Part shown: positions 15,211 to 28,470 of the stretch, one piece after another
How the letters are laid out: each line of letters opens with the position of its first letter
Position numbering within the stretch: the first letter of the stretch is position 1
DNA from: Latrodectus hesperus
Taxonomy: Eukaryota; Arthropoda; Arachnida; Araneae; Theridiidae
Assembly: GCA_037975125.1 (NCBI GenBank)
Contig: CM075857.1
Coordinates: forward strand, 92,938,626 to 93,002,625
Length of the DNA: 64,000 nt
Direction of reading: 5' to 3'
Position numbers and translations under genes: made by a program
The notes under the pieces: generated by a model
Told to the model about the DNA's origin: nothing
The model's database searches: none
The model's input: only the letters and a program-made list of their open reading frames with translations

Positions 15211-15988
15211 TAGGGTGATCTTTTTTAAAGTGACAGTGTTTGGAGCGTCCTGCAGCGCGATGTAATAGCCGAAATGACACCAAACTTGGTATTTAGACTA
15301 ATCAAGACATGGGAAAAAAATTCCGTAAAAAAAGTTTTAGTTCAAAAGTCACCGCTAGGGCATTTTTTGGCGCTGCTGTATTTTTCAATAACAAGAATTA
15401 ACATAAAACACAGGTATCAAAGCAAATTGCAAATATTGTTCGAGGACAATGGCAGTAATAGGGGCTATAAAAGCAAGTAGTAGACAGCTCTGACAAGTAA
15501 TCTCAGCTGAAGTAAACGAGCTCCAATGGCCATGCCTCTCACGTTACCGGAACGTGCGTTTATGTTGGTAGAGTATCGAATTTGTCTTTTCTAAAGGACA
15601 ACATAACAAAGGCTGTGCGGAATATTCCTCGTGATATGTTACTTCGGCTGTGGGGAGCACTGTACGCAAAATGCACGGTGTTATTTCTAAGAACGGAGCT
15701 CCCGTGGAATGTGGTCTAATTCCTCACCGGGGAAGTTAATGTAATACATAAACATTAATAATTTAATTGTGCGATTGTATGTATCAGCATTTCTCTTTTC
15801 TCACATTTTATACATTGTAAAGCGCCACAAAATGACCTAATGGCGATTTTTGGAACTAAAATTTTTTTTCACGGAATCATTTTTCCCGTGTCTTGATTAG
15901 TCTGAATACCAAGTTTGGTGCCATTCCGGCTATTAGATCGCGCTACAGGGCGCTGCAAACACTGTCACTTTTAAAAAAGATCACCCTG
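15211..15988. mobile_element. DNA element with long (about 170 bp) terminal inverted repeats
   Basis: The left end (TAGGGTGATCTTTTTTAAAG, after TA at 15209-15210) and the right end (reverse complement of CAGGGTGATC..., before TA at 15989-15990) are inverted copies that extend inward to about 15378 and 15817, with substitutions. The 778-bp unit is flanked by TA. Its core (about 15529-15730) holds a short coding relic starting M-P-L-T-L-P-E-R-A-F-M on the + strand, similar to the N-terminal HTH (DUF4817-like) seen in some arthropod mariner-type elements, and quickly broken by stops. It is best read as a non-autonomous deletion derivative. It sits in intron 1. Confidence 0.88.
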
Positions 15989-17927
15989 TACATCTGTTTG
16001 TTGTTTTAAGAAACGTATGTTTAATTTTTTTTTTTTAATATTTACACCAAGGCTGGTCTCAGAAAAAATTCTTTTCTAGAAATCATTTGCAAGACATAAG
16101 ACAAAAAAAAATTAAGCCCTTGAATGAATAATGAAAATTTTTTTTAATTTGAACTGCATAAAACATTTAATCGGACAAATAAGCTGGAAATAAGAACTTC
16201 ACAACCAATAACTCAAAATATCTAAATTTAATATATTTTTATTTTCACAGTAATATGAAACATGGAAACAGTTATGAGAAAATTACTTTTTATAGGTAGA
16301 CTGTTGAATTGTTTTTCATTTTTCAAAAATTTTGATTGTTAAAGTGTTGAAACATTACTGCCTTATTAATTTTATCCTGATGAAGTAGACAAAATAAAAT
16401 TCTTTATGTTCACTGTGGCCAGAGCGAAAAGTTTCCGCGTCAATCCCAGCAAATGTTAAATAATAGGTGATAGCTGCTGCGCTTCTGATTTTTGACTGAA
16501 TGTCTAGGTGAGTGCTTCAAAGATTTCAAGGTTTCATCCCTTGCGACACACAAATGCGTCTCACTTGTTAAGGAAAGTGTTTCCTTGTGACATTTGCGTT
16601 ACTAAAATGCTTTTCATCGGTTTTTCACTAATTGGATGGTATATTATTCTATGTCAAAATAAAATTCTTATCGAACAATAAAATTGCTAAGCTTTACCAG
16701 CAATAGTTTAGCCCAAATCTTCAGTTAATGAAAAGACAATTAATTATTTTATTTCAATGAATTTTTTTTAATTTTAATTAATTTCAAAAAACTTATTTAA
16801 ATAATTATTTGCCAAATAAAATAATTATTGTAAATTTTTAAAAATTTTAAAATTGATCTTAATTGATCTTAAAATAAAAATTTTTGGTGTAAAGGTTAAG
16901 GTATTTTCTATTGAAAAATAATAATCTATGTAAATAATTGTTAATTGCTGACTCAGCTTGAAATAGAAATTTATTAATCTATAATTTTTGCATAAGAGCT
17001 ATCATCAAAAATAGATTTATAAAATTAAAAAAAATAAAAAACCAATTCCATCAGTTTGGGAAAATAGAAATGTTATCTTAAATTCTGGTTGTATGCAGAG
17101 ATAACTACTCAATATTTCACAATCGAAAGGAAAACAGAATGGTAAATACTCAGCTTATCATCAAGTTTTTATTTTGATTCGGTTTTATGGCAGAATTTTA
17201 CACTCTATCTTCAACACGTAAACGATAACATTAAAATATATCTGAAATAACGCATATATATATACTCTCTTGAAGTGAAACTGAAATTAAATATAATAGA
17301 TTTGAAGAGTTGAGTAAATAAAAGCGGATACACTTTTTACTTATTATGAATTTGGTAAAAACAGTAAAATCTCATTAAAATGAGCTCTTAAGAAATAATA
17401 CGTAATTTCACTTAAAATAGAATTTTGTAACAAGTAACTTTGTTTTCTTTTGAATTTTTAACTTAACTTAAATTTAGTTAATTCCAATTCCAATAAATCT
17501 TATATATTTTTTAACGAAATTTTTTCTCATAACGAAGTTTTGCTTGTTCCTAATTTGCGAATATCTTTTCAATGACACAATATTTAATTTAATAATAATT
17601 TTCCTATATCTTGCTAAACAACATTTTAACTTACGTTAAAAAAGAGTAAAAGTTACCATTTTTTCTTCTACAACATACTTTACATATTGAAAACAGGTGA
17701 GGTATTCCTGATTCACACATTCATTAATATTAAAGAATTAAACTCTTGTAATTAACGTAATATTCAATAATAAAAACAAAATTTTTAATGTTGGTGTAAG
17801 CAAAGCATTAGCCTTAAGATTTAAAAACGATTATTTACAAATATTGCAATTATTAATTTAAAATTCTATAGACCAATGAAATTTTTAAAAATTTAAGTCG
17901 TCCTTGGCGATTTAAACTAATTATAAA

Positions 17928-18245
17928 ATGGATGTTTTCTCTTGTCTTTTTCATTTTACTTTTCTTCCGTTCCTATTGTCAACGTATGGCTTGAATCAAT
18001 GGAAAATTGACTTCTCAAGCAGATGCTTTGGTCTTCGTTTAAGAAATTGTTTTATTAACAAAATGGACTTCGACAGTATTCTCAGACATTCGATGGTGAA
18101 TTTCGCCTTGATTGCTGCCTCCCGAAGAATACGGGATGAATGCAGGCAGCGAATTCGTCAACTAAGTCGGATTTACGATGTCGTCTTAATGCGATGTGAC
18201 GTAGATGAAACGCTATCTAATGTCATGGACATTTTAAACCAATGA
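17928..18245 (+). CDS. Unidentified coding-like block, about 105 codons
   Basis: I do not recognise this product. An ATG-started frame at 17928 runs 105 codons to TGA. The first third is hydrophobic (F-x-F-L-P-F-L-L), but from an internal Met at 18063 the sequence becomes less AT-rich and reads like real protein, with a basic amphipathic stretch (R-R-I-R-D-E-C-R-Q-R-I-R-Q-L-S-R). It lies on the same strand as, and inside intron 1 of, the FN3 gene. It could be a terminal exon of a nested gene, a fragment of a processed copy or of a transposon, or chance. Confidence 0.3.
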   Translation: MDVFSCLFHFTFLPFLLSTYGLNQWKIDFSSRCFGLRLRNCFINKMDFDSILRHSMVNFALIAASRRIRDECRQRIRQLSRIYDVVLMRCDVDETLSNVMDILNQ

Positions 18246-19379
18246 GAATTGTAAAAAAAAGCCATGTAAACAGGATCTAAATTGAAACGAAAGAAACAGC
18301 CATTTTATGGTTGATAATAGCAAATATTTTAATTTTAATATATCATTATTAATTGTGAATGTTTTAAATCAATATTGTTTCTTTGCATAAAATCATGAAT
18401 TTTGCAATTTTAATGTTCCTATGGAAGATTGCGAAAAGTTATGAATAATCAATGTATGGATTTTTTAAGAATGTTAAAATTATTTAGCATCAATACTTTA
18501 TCCAGATGGTTTGTAAATAAAACAAAACTGAAAAAATAAATTAAAAGGAAATGCAATTTATTATACAATATTTTTGTATATATTTACTTTGTATTATATA
18601 CATACTTTTGTGTGCACATATGTGTTATCTTATATGGTATTAGTAGATTTTTATTTAAAAAAATGAAAGCATTAATTTTTGTTGTTGGAACAAACAATTT
18701 TACTGTAGCTATTATGCTATTCACTAATCGCTTTTCCCTCCATAAACTACTTAACTAAGTTACACCAATTATTAAGTGAATTAGGGTCAGCCTACTCTCT
18801 ATAAATTTTCCTGTTATAATTGAATTTGTTTCATTTTCCAAACCGTATGCATTGCCATAATTATCATAAACTGCGCTTAAATAGTTTTAATATTGTTCAA
18901 CCGAAGCCATCTACATGTCACGTCCTATAACGCTGCTCTAATTTCTAGATACCTTTACTTCCTAATGCTCTAAGGAGCATTATTAATTAATTTATTTTCT
19001 CTTTAGACAACAATTGATACCTATCTTCTCCATTGTTAGTGATGCTTTGATACCTGACCCTTCTCTAGTGCCAAAAGCTAAAGTACCTATTAACAACAAA
19101 CTACCAGAATTTGAAAATTTTGTATTGATGTCATTTACTAGATTCTCCCAGTGGATGATTCCCTAAAACCCTTGCCTCTTTGTGCTTAAGCTATTTTAAA
19201 TATTTTTGTAATCCTTTTGTTGAACTTCTGTAAATATTGTCTAATGTCCCTCCTTGCTATTCCCATTTGTTTGCACCCATACTCTGTCACGTACCTTTTA
19301 ATTGTTCTGTTTGTTTTGTTTTAATGATTGTCTGTAAATTTTGTCTTTGTCCCAACTTGATCTTACCAATAGTGTAAAC

Positions 19380-19660
19380 TCACACACAATTACTCACCTT
19401 GTACTTGTGCTGTCTAGTAATGTTATTTTTTATTTTGCTCACACAATAAACTAGTCCAATGGGGACAGCTAGAGGCAGCTGACGGGTACCCTCCACTAGC
19501 GTGTGAAGTTGTTGCGTTTTGGAGCTTGGCTCCGTTGCAGCGGCGGGGCCCCCGGCGGTGTCACTTTCTTTTCTTCTTTCCAGCAAGTCCCATCTAAACT
19601 GGTAGAACCCTTCTTGGGTTAGGTACAGGGGACTTTACTGGTGTATACTATACAAACAAC
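19380..19660 (-). other. GC-rich patch with possible minus-strand exon
   Basis: Around 19470-19570 the sequence is strikingly GC-rich for this locus (GCGGCGGGGCCCCCGGCGG at about 19538-19556). On the minus strand an open frame of 68 codons (19586-19380) contains A-G-G-P-A-A-A-T-E-P-S-S-K and crosses an excellent donor site, AAG/GTGAGTA, near 19400. It may be an exon of an unrecognised minus-strand transcript or part of a repeated element. No function is assigned. Confidence 0.35.
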
Positions 19661-19716
19661 TTTACTACGGAATCTTGGGTCCCTTTTAATTCAGAATAGC
19701 TGTACAGTACCAATTA

Positions 19717-20345
19717 CGAAAGTCATCCCAAAAATAAAGACCATTTTTTTATCCCCAGTGAAAAACCCAATACTAATTGAAAAAGAAAACAGGTGTTACA
19801 TATTTGTAGTTGCATTTATCTCGCTAAATGTCGAAGTAGCTATAGAATCGCACAATATTTACGACTCTATAATCAGTTCCTACATTTAAATATTTGTAGT
19901 ATCTGCTCGCACATGAATTTTAAAATTCACATGTTTTACTTTTTTATCGCCAGATCTCAGTCGATGCATTTACCAGCAGTACTACCAGTCACTGCATTTT
20001 ACGCCAAAAGGCACTATGATGCAGGCAAATTTCTAGTATAACTATATTATCTTAAATTTTCGCAAAAGAATCTTTCTTTTATCTTCGGAGCTTTTTCATG
20101 CGAAATACGAAGAAAATTTTAACGAGACATCGAAAACCAAAGGCAACGAAATGCTTCTGGAAGAATTGGGCTTCTTTATGATTTCTGCTCGTCCTCACAT
20201 CGTTGAATCGTTACTCAAGAACTGCTAAATGCATTCGGAAAAAAGGAGTTTTGATAATTTGGACCTCATCTCTCGCGGCTTCTACATTTTACGTAAACTA
20301 AAAAAAGTATCAAACACTTTAGAAGTCGATGAAAAGTTCAAACTT
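19717..20345 (+). mobile_element. Mariner-like transposon remnant
   Basis: The left portion carries GTCATCCCAAAAATAAAGAC (about 19723), similar to mariner termini. At about 20160-20340 the + strand reads A-R-P-H-I-V-E-S-L-L-K-N-C, a stop, then F-D-N-L-D and F-Y-I-L-R-K-L-K-K, which line up with the second and third catalytic blocks (DNARPH and the SDYHLF-x-x-LKK region) of mariner transposases. It is badly decayed and the right end is not defined. Confidence 0.5.
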
Positions 20346-23300
20346 AACAAGATTTAGACATTTTTATGATTAATATCTTGTCTCTTAGTCTTTTATAAGT
20401 TCAGCTGCCTTTACTTTCTAGACTATTTCTATCTAAATATTTCTTTTTCAATCTCTCACTAATATTGATAGCTAGAAACAGTATACAGAGTATGTGCCAC
20501 AGAAAATATCATTCGAAATAGTCATGACGGTGATCAACAGCAGATAACTTATCACCAGAGGATAAGAATAACTATCGATTTACTCAAGAAAGTAAGGGAT
20601 CGATAACGGAAGTGTGTAGTGAGATTAATCACTAAAGAAATTTTATCTAATAAAAAAGACTCCATTTTAGGTAGATAGATTGTGTATGCATAGATTAAGG
20701 ATCTTATGATTTCATTTTTAACTGTCCAATTAAATTAAAATAATGCTAAATGTAAACATACCTTTACTCAATAACATTTAATTATCAAAGTGACAAACTC
20801 TTTCGTTTTCTGTTAATTCAATCTTTTCGGGTGTCTTTTTCAACAAAACTTTTAGAATTTATCAGAAAATTTTTGATTTAATTCTACGACTTTTAATTCG
20901 AAGGCTGATGGGTTAACTTTCCAGATTACTGCTCATTAATTCACAGGTTCAATCACCCGATTTGATAGACATTCATCGGCAGTACTTCCAAGTGCATTTT
21001 CTGCTCTAAATCTCTATCAAATTGATCCTTATGGACAAAAAATCGATCTCAGAATGACAACCGAAATCTGAATTATTCCATCAAATTGTTTTGCCAAATT
21101 TATTCATAAAATGCCGTTTATAATAACGATGCCTCAAGTTAAATTAAAAATAAATGAAATTACATCGAAAGGGAATATTTAAAACATGACATGTGAAAGT
21201 TTTAGTCAAGACACTTTATTATTAATAATGGAAAATAATCCATTTAAGTAAGGGTCGTCGCTATTTTAAAAGGATTATTTTTTAAGTATTACAATTCAAT
21301 ATATATTTATCTAAATTAATTTCGATTCATGAAATTAAACAATTTAATATTCTTATTATTCTTTTTATGTACTTTTTTTTACATAAAAGAACACTTTGTG
21401 CTTTTTTCCAAATTAAAAGTTTAATTTATAAATACAATTTTCAAATATAGAATCGTATTGGACTCCTGTTAAATTGAATGGAACTAGTCTAACTTATGTA
21501 ACTAATAATATAAATTGGATTAGCTTCAATAAATTATTTAATACTAATTATTTTTAAAAGGATAAATCATTCTTCATTAAAAATTATAAATTTTATCTGA
21601 TAATAATAGTTAATCTCTATTTCTATAAAGCTAAATTAGGAATTTTCTAACTGCAAAAATATGAAAAAAAAAAGTAAGGCATTTTAATGCCATCCACTAA
21701 TATATCACATTTTTTAAGGGCTTTCTATAGGTTGACAGTGACACAAAAAAGAAAATGCGGTAAAGTAATTCAAAATAATGTATTATCCTGAATATTACGT
21801 GGTTCAAGAAATGGAATATGCCAATCATATCTCGTGTGTCAATTCATGTTAAAAAAATGGGCTAGAACTTCAACGCAGTCAGTACACAACGAAATTATAA
21901 GCTTCAAAGTCTTATTTTTTTGCAGACTCTTTCCATAAACATAAACAGGTTTAGAAATTCAAAAAATTAACTGCTCTATAAAATGTTTAATAACTATTTT
22001 TCATGTGAAATCCCTATGCCGCAAAATTTTATTGGAATAACAAATTTATCTTCTTATTTTTATTTGAAGAACGATATAAAACTTATAGTTTTCAGTTAAT
22101 TCTTTAATTATGTGATTTAAAAACTTATGACAAGGATATTGAATACAATAGAAAATTCTACAGAGTGTACAGTTTCTTCTTACTTACGTTTATAATTATT
22201 TTTATTATAATATTTGTAAAATACAGCGTTGCCAAAAATATTAATATGTAAAATAAAAATCAAATAAATTAAAAAAATTGTTTTTTAAAGGGTAAATTAT
22301 GATTTCGTAAAATGAAAAAAAAATCATTGCATGAAAGTATTCTATTATAAATCAATAGGAGATACATATATAATAATATTGGGAGAATTATTATCTTGAT
22401 GGAAAAACGACTCATTAATAAAACAGTAGCTCAGAAATTTAATTAAACATTTCTGTTTATGGCTGTACGAAACTAGCTATTAATCTTAGTTTCACTATAA
22501 AAAATTACTTTCACCTAAAATGCTTTTATAAATGGGTAATACGTAGAATTACATTGGATAATTGATGACTTGGAACAGTCATTGGTATCTTAACTAACAA
22601 ATTAGATCCGGTAAATGAATTGCATAATTTAATATGTTTCTTTGAAACAAAGTATTTCGTAATTCCAAAACTATGCCTTCTTTTTTACCTTTAAGATGAA
22701 AAAATTATTTAAAATAAAATAATCCCTTCTGAGATTTATTCACGTTTAATGGAATGCTTCTTTCATTCTGGTTCAACAACCTAATGTTTTTCCTATCAGT
22801 AAGTCTAATTTTTATGTTATGTTAAAAATAGAACTTGTTATTCTTTATTTCAGTGAAAAAAATTGCCTGCAAAAATATTTTCGTTATGTGATATTGATTG
22901 TTATTTGTAGTTCTATTTATCGTTAATTTATCCTATTGATAATGAAAGAAAATTAGCTGATAATCATTTTTTACTGATAATTTGAAGCTAAAAAAATTAT
23001 GTTCTACTGATACTTGATTTATTTTTATATATTATTTTTGAATGATCGTCATGTTCGAGTTATAAAATCAAGGAAAACTGAAACTAGGCAACTGAGTATA
23101 GTTTGTAAAGTCATTAGTAAAATCAAATGACGAAATTTATATGCTAGATATAACATTTACATCACAATATTACATTCATTAAACTGAGTGACACTAAATC
23201 ATGACTAATTAATTCACATACAGTCTATCTACTTAGTTATTTGTTTATTAGATTTAGTATCTAACTTGATGCATTTCAGTTGCAAGATCAACGTTAGTAC

Positions 23301-25358
23301 AAAGATAATTGCTCTTCAATTAGGACGTTAATTCGTATGTAATGAAGTTTGAATATCAGAATAAGGCAATTAAGAAGAAAACGAATTGTTATAGAATTGT
23401 ATAAATTAACCCATCTCTATTTTAGAAGGAGTTTTTCATAGACAGCAGTCTTTTTCTAATATTTGTCTATTTCATACCTTTTTTATATTTTGAATAATTT
23501 GGATGGTCATTGTTCTGATGTGCCAAAGTTTGCCTTCTGATGCTTTATCTTCTAAAATATGATATATTGATTTTTCAACTAATAGGACATTATTGTTCTT
23601 TAGATGTACATATTCATGTACAAAGTGTACATGTTCATTGATACAAAGAGTTTTGACTCTTTGCTGACCGAGAATGTATTCTTGATTTTTTAATAACTAA
23701 AACTAGATCTGTGTTACAAATTTTTTAGGGAGAAATTATTCATTAACCGCTATGAGAGTTGAACTCTATAATAGACTGCTATTTAAACATGCCTGCCAGC
23801 CAGACTATTCAATTTGATATTCAACAAAAATAAAACCTAATTTATTGTTGAAAGTGGATTGGGATTGATTTTTGTATACATCTAGTGAAACCAGTGAATT
23901 AATGGTATACTTGAACAAATCTTCTCGTAACATGCAGTTTAATAAGACAGCGCTTTTCAAATTGAAGGGTCTCTGATTTAATCTCGTCCATAATCTGAAA
24001 AATAGATACAAGTGTTGCATGTTACTACTTTCATATTTATTTTTAATGTGTGCTTGGTACCTTTACAGAGTTCCATCCTTATCATATGTAAATAGGGCTA
24101 ATTTCTTATGAAAAGTTCTTTTGAAAACTATCAAGGAAACAGACATCCAAAATGATACTCTTTTAATGAGACTTTTAAGGAGAACTACCTACACACGCGC
24201 ACTGTAAAATTGATATTCAATTAAAATAATCAGTGCAAATGCTCCAGGTGGAACTTACTGATTCAGAAATAGTTAATTTCTATAAAAGAATTGAGTAATA
24301 ACTATCTTTAACATCAAAATACCGGGAAGTCCACCTTACATATGTTTGTAAGCATGTTAAACATGAGCTCAACGAAGATTAAATTTTATCAAAACATTTA
24401 TATACACAGCATTAAACAACGAGGTTGAATGTTGGGTTTCTACTTTTTAAACAGACATCCGTCGGAGTAGGTCCTTGGGAGATTTCAAAGATTCTTTTGA
24501 GATTTAATGCAGCCCATTTACTGTGATAAGTATTCGCGAAGGTAAAAGCACAAAGAATGACATTAAGTTCTTTACAACAGCTTTCAGCGGATTGGTTATT
24601 CATTATGAAATGTCAAAACGTATGAGATTTATGAATCAAAAGCAGTTTTGTATTGATTGACAAAAAGAAAACGTTTAATTATCTATATAATATAAAACAG
24701 AAACGTCATCTTTTTTTAATGAAAGAAGCATCAAATGCGAAATACCGGAGCTGAGATTCAAGATTATTATATTATCTCGAACATTAGACATTTAAATATC
24801 TCAAAAATAAGAAATATTAACATTCAATATTATATACAGTATTTTAACGCTAAATAACACTTTAATTTCGTAAAATCAATTTTATCTGAAAAAAGTATTG
24901 TTTCACTGTATGGTAATGCAATCGTCAACATGCAAAGAAATTCCTAATATTCCCCGTATCAGAATTTTATAATTTCTTATGCAGAGAATATTAGGAATTA
25001 TAAAATCACAGCTTAACACTTTTTGTAACTTTTTAAATCACATTCTCGAGAATTTCTTAAAATGAGTTGAAAAATAGATGTATTGTTGAGAATGCTTGTA
25101 CATGTTCAAAGTTTTAAAAGAGTAATTTAACTATTGTGATAGAGGGTATTTGAATATAAGCTCAGTTGTCGATCACACAATTTGAAAAAGACTGACTTTA
25201 ATTCCAATTAGTTTTGATTCACGAAAATAAAAATTTAAATTATTATCCTAGGTATGCTGTGAAAGCAATGAAATATTTTTCTGTAATTTTCTTGCATTTT
25301 CCCTCAACTATTTAATAACCGTTTAAAGAACTAATAAATTTAAAAGACTGTTTTACAG
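20346..25358. other. Rest of intron 1, little identified
   Basis: AT-rich intron sequence. The only structure I would record is an inverted repeat at 24940-24998. Two open frames on the minus strand (23805-24020 and 24412-24603) show no recognisable protein features. Confidence 0.5.
24940..24998. repeat. 13-bp perfect inverted repeat (hairpin)
   Basis: ATTCCTAATATTC (24940-24952) is exactly complementary to GAATATTAGGAAT (24986-24998), with a 33-nt loop. It lies about 360 bp upstream of exon 2 in intron 1. A role is unknown; AT-rich hairpins of this size also arise by chance or as transposon scars. Confidence 0.75.
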
Positions 25359-25641
25359 GGAGAATGTGTTGGTGAATGGAATGTAACAGTTTCGAATAAT
25401 TTGGAAATAAGATGGACAGGAGAAGAAACAGAAGGAGCAGAGGTAGAAGTCACTATCACTGCCACTTACGCATCAGAAGACGATTGTCCAGGAAGGAAAG
25501 GTCGTACAGAATTCAAAAATTTGGAATTTCCTCCATTAAAGAATCCATGTAGCAACACCGCTTATAACGTAACAGTAGATCTGATTTGTAATGGCAATCT
25601 AAATGGAACTCAGATGTTTGTTATCTGGACTCTACCAGATG
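25359..25641 (+). CDS. Exon 2: N-terminal four-cysteine, FN3-like domain
   Basis: Residues 21-114. The acceptor is TTTTACAG/GGA and the donor GTAAGA, with the exon ending in phase 1. The domain has four cysteines (exon residues 3, 43, 64 and 77), enough for two disulfides, and N-x-T sites such as NVT and NGT. It ends in V-I-W-T-L-P-D, which resembles the last strand of the FN3 units that follow (exon 15 ends similarly, V-I-W-T-S-P). It is probably a diverged beta-sandwich. The cysteine spacing (39, 20 and 12 residues between successive cysteines) does not match the close first pair of type I cytokine receptors. I do not recognise the domain family. The reading frame is open upstream to the acceptor without an ATG. 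Confidence 0.85.
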
Positions 25642-26451
25642 GTAAGATTACGTTTGAATTTGCGGGAACGTTCTGATTCTCTCGTTACAGTTAAGGTTCC
25701 AGAACTTTTTCACAATAAATCTTGAATTAGTGTGTTTTCAATAAAAATTATATCTTTATTTTATTAAATATGACTTTAAAAAATCATAATTGTTAAATCT
25801 ATCACGTGTTGCTTGTATTTATTGATTTTATTTGGAGTTAAGTGATTTTTTCTTACATTTTATTTTAAGAAATAAGGATTCAGTTGCATAAAATTTAAAC
25901 ATATTTGTTCAGTAAACTTATGCTAAAAATTTTGCAAATATTTAATTTTGAAAATTTTACAACTCAGTTTATTTATGATGTAAAATGTCCTCTATAACTG
26001 TGTAATAAACTATTGAGGGTGATTTGAAGCGCATTCTCAGAAACTAATACCTCCTGTACACATCACTTTTAAGTGCATTTAAATCGTAATTAAACTTTTT
26101 CTCTATGGATTTAATTAGGTAGAAATTGGTTTAATATAAAACAATCAGGCAAACTGATTTAAATGTGTTTCAACTTATGTTGCGCCATCTTATTTTCTGC
26201 TATTATTGTTAGCTTTTGTTGAAAGGTTTGAAACCACATTCAAATTAATAAAATGATTAAACAAATATACTTATAAAAGCATTAACTAAGCACCAGAAAA
26301 CTGTGTAGGGTTTCAGAAAAAATATATTTGTCTGCATCACTCTTTCGTTTTATATTAATCATATGAGTTGTCATATAAATTATATTTTCTTTGACCTATT
26401 AAGATTTTAAAAACAGCTCAGTCATAGAAAATTTGAAAATGAACTTATAAT

Positions 26452-26475
26452 TTATATATATATATATATATATAT
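26452..26475. repeat. Short (TA)n tract
   Basis: About 12 TA units in intron 2. Confidence 0.9.
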
Positions 26476-26743
26476 CAGTTCCAAGAGTAAAAAAGTGAAA
26501 AAGCTGTTGGCAACTTGGTATTTAAGTTTAATCAAACTTAACTTTATGTTTATTTAAAACTTGAAGTATGAACTAGGTATATAATCAGAGATATTACTTA
26601 TAAATGATGTCTAAAGTTGATCATCATATATGCTTTTCTTTATCGAATTCGAATCCCAATAAAAAAGAAGCTAATGGAGTTGCAAAACTTTAATCATTAC
26701 GCTTAATAGTTATGAACGCAACTTATATCATAATTTTGATTTG

Positions 26744-26858
<115 letters not shown>

Positions 26859-28470
26859 ATAAGTGAATCATCATTTTGAACCATTATCAAGAGACAAAAT
26901 TGATATTTGAATATTTGAGCTGGCATACTCAACTGAGTTCAATTAAACACCCACATTATGCCGAAAGAGAGATGTATCACATTAATAATTTAACTACTCT
27001 AGGATCCATCAATAGAATAATTTTTTCACCAAGGTTACATTTCAATGTGTTTTCATACATGGTAACTACCAATCACTATAAAAGCCAAACCGTTGTCGTA
27101 AATCTGCACGAACTCGTAACTTAAATTCTTCAAATTCGAATTGTTGCTGTAAATTAATTTTTTAAAAATGACCTTAGAAGCTAAGTTGGGAAAATTTATC
27201 AGTCATATATTTAGGAGACAAAGAGCCCAATATCTAACCGATTCAAAGTTCGGCTTATTGAGAGAATGTATACACATTAAAACATCTACATAGACAACAT
27301 CTCTTCACTGAAATAATGTTATTTGGATTGGAGAAAGCTGCTTCAGATATTGGTTTTTCTGTTTGATTGTAGTTCCGAACTAGCCAACATATGATAGTGT
27401 TTAGTGCTTTTAATTAGGGAAATAAGCTAATAAAATGAATCAAGAACGGAGAGCTATGTGAAGAAATTCTTATATTCATGTGATAAGTCTAATCATAGAT
27501 AAGATCAAATTTTAATTACTTATTATTCACACATAGTGATTTATAACTGCGTGCAGCAGAACTTTCTTATGCATTGCTTTAAATAATTTCTTACAAATTA
27601 TGGAGTTCTGATGAGAACTTTACTAAACCATACGTGCCAAAGAAGAAATCTGTTCTCTATTACACACAGTATGACCGTACACTTTACCGAGTTGAAAATA
27701 AACTGAAATAAAATTAATGAAAAGATACACAGTTATAAATAAAAATAATTCACATTGATGAAGAAAGTTTTCCACTTCCAGAAACAATTGCTCGTATCTC
27801 ATAAAGAATTGTCAACTTACATGATAACTTTCTTGGTTAATTGCTAATTTAATCTCGTTATGTATAGTGATTTTAGAAATGCAATATTTCTTCTTAATTG
27901 CCTTACATTACATAGATTTTAAAATCTTATTTTGAAGAATTTAGCTGATATCTTGGGCCACATCAGAAAAAGAAATTATCAGACTTCAAAATGAGTCATT
28001 ACTAGCACAATGATCTGACTAAATAACGCTAAATCTATATAAGTAATTTAAAATTAACGCATGGTTTATAATGAATTCAGATTTATCTAAAATGAGTAGC
28101 TGCAATCTTTATAACATTGCTCCATAGTCTTTTTCTTAACTGAAAATTTAATATATAACTTTCTAAGTTTTCTTATTAATATGTTTGACGTTAATCTTGA
28201 CTTTTCTGAGATAGTTTCTCAAAGCAAATTAAACATATCTATTTAATTAATAACTATATATCTTCGTGCTGAATGGCTTATGATGTCGCATTAAATGCTC
28301 ACCTATAGTCTTAACTTTTTACAGGTCTTTTACTTCAAATTAATTTTAGGAGAAGAGAACATCAATTCTAAAATCTTGATAATTGAGATAATTATGTTAT
28401 TCTTATACTATGCAGTATTTTGTGTGTATTTCATTCTCTTCACAGAAGTCATTTATCATTATAATTATAG

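Noticed and set aside
26876..27124. 82-codon plus-strand frame in intron 2
   Set aside because: AT-rich composition, no recognisable domain, no splice context; probably chance.
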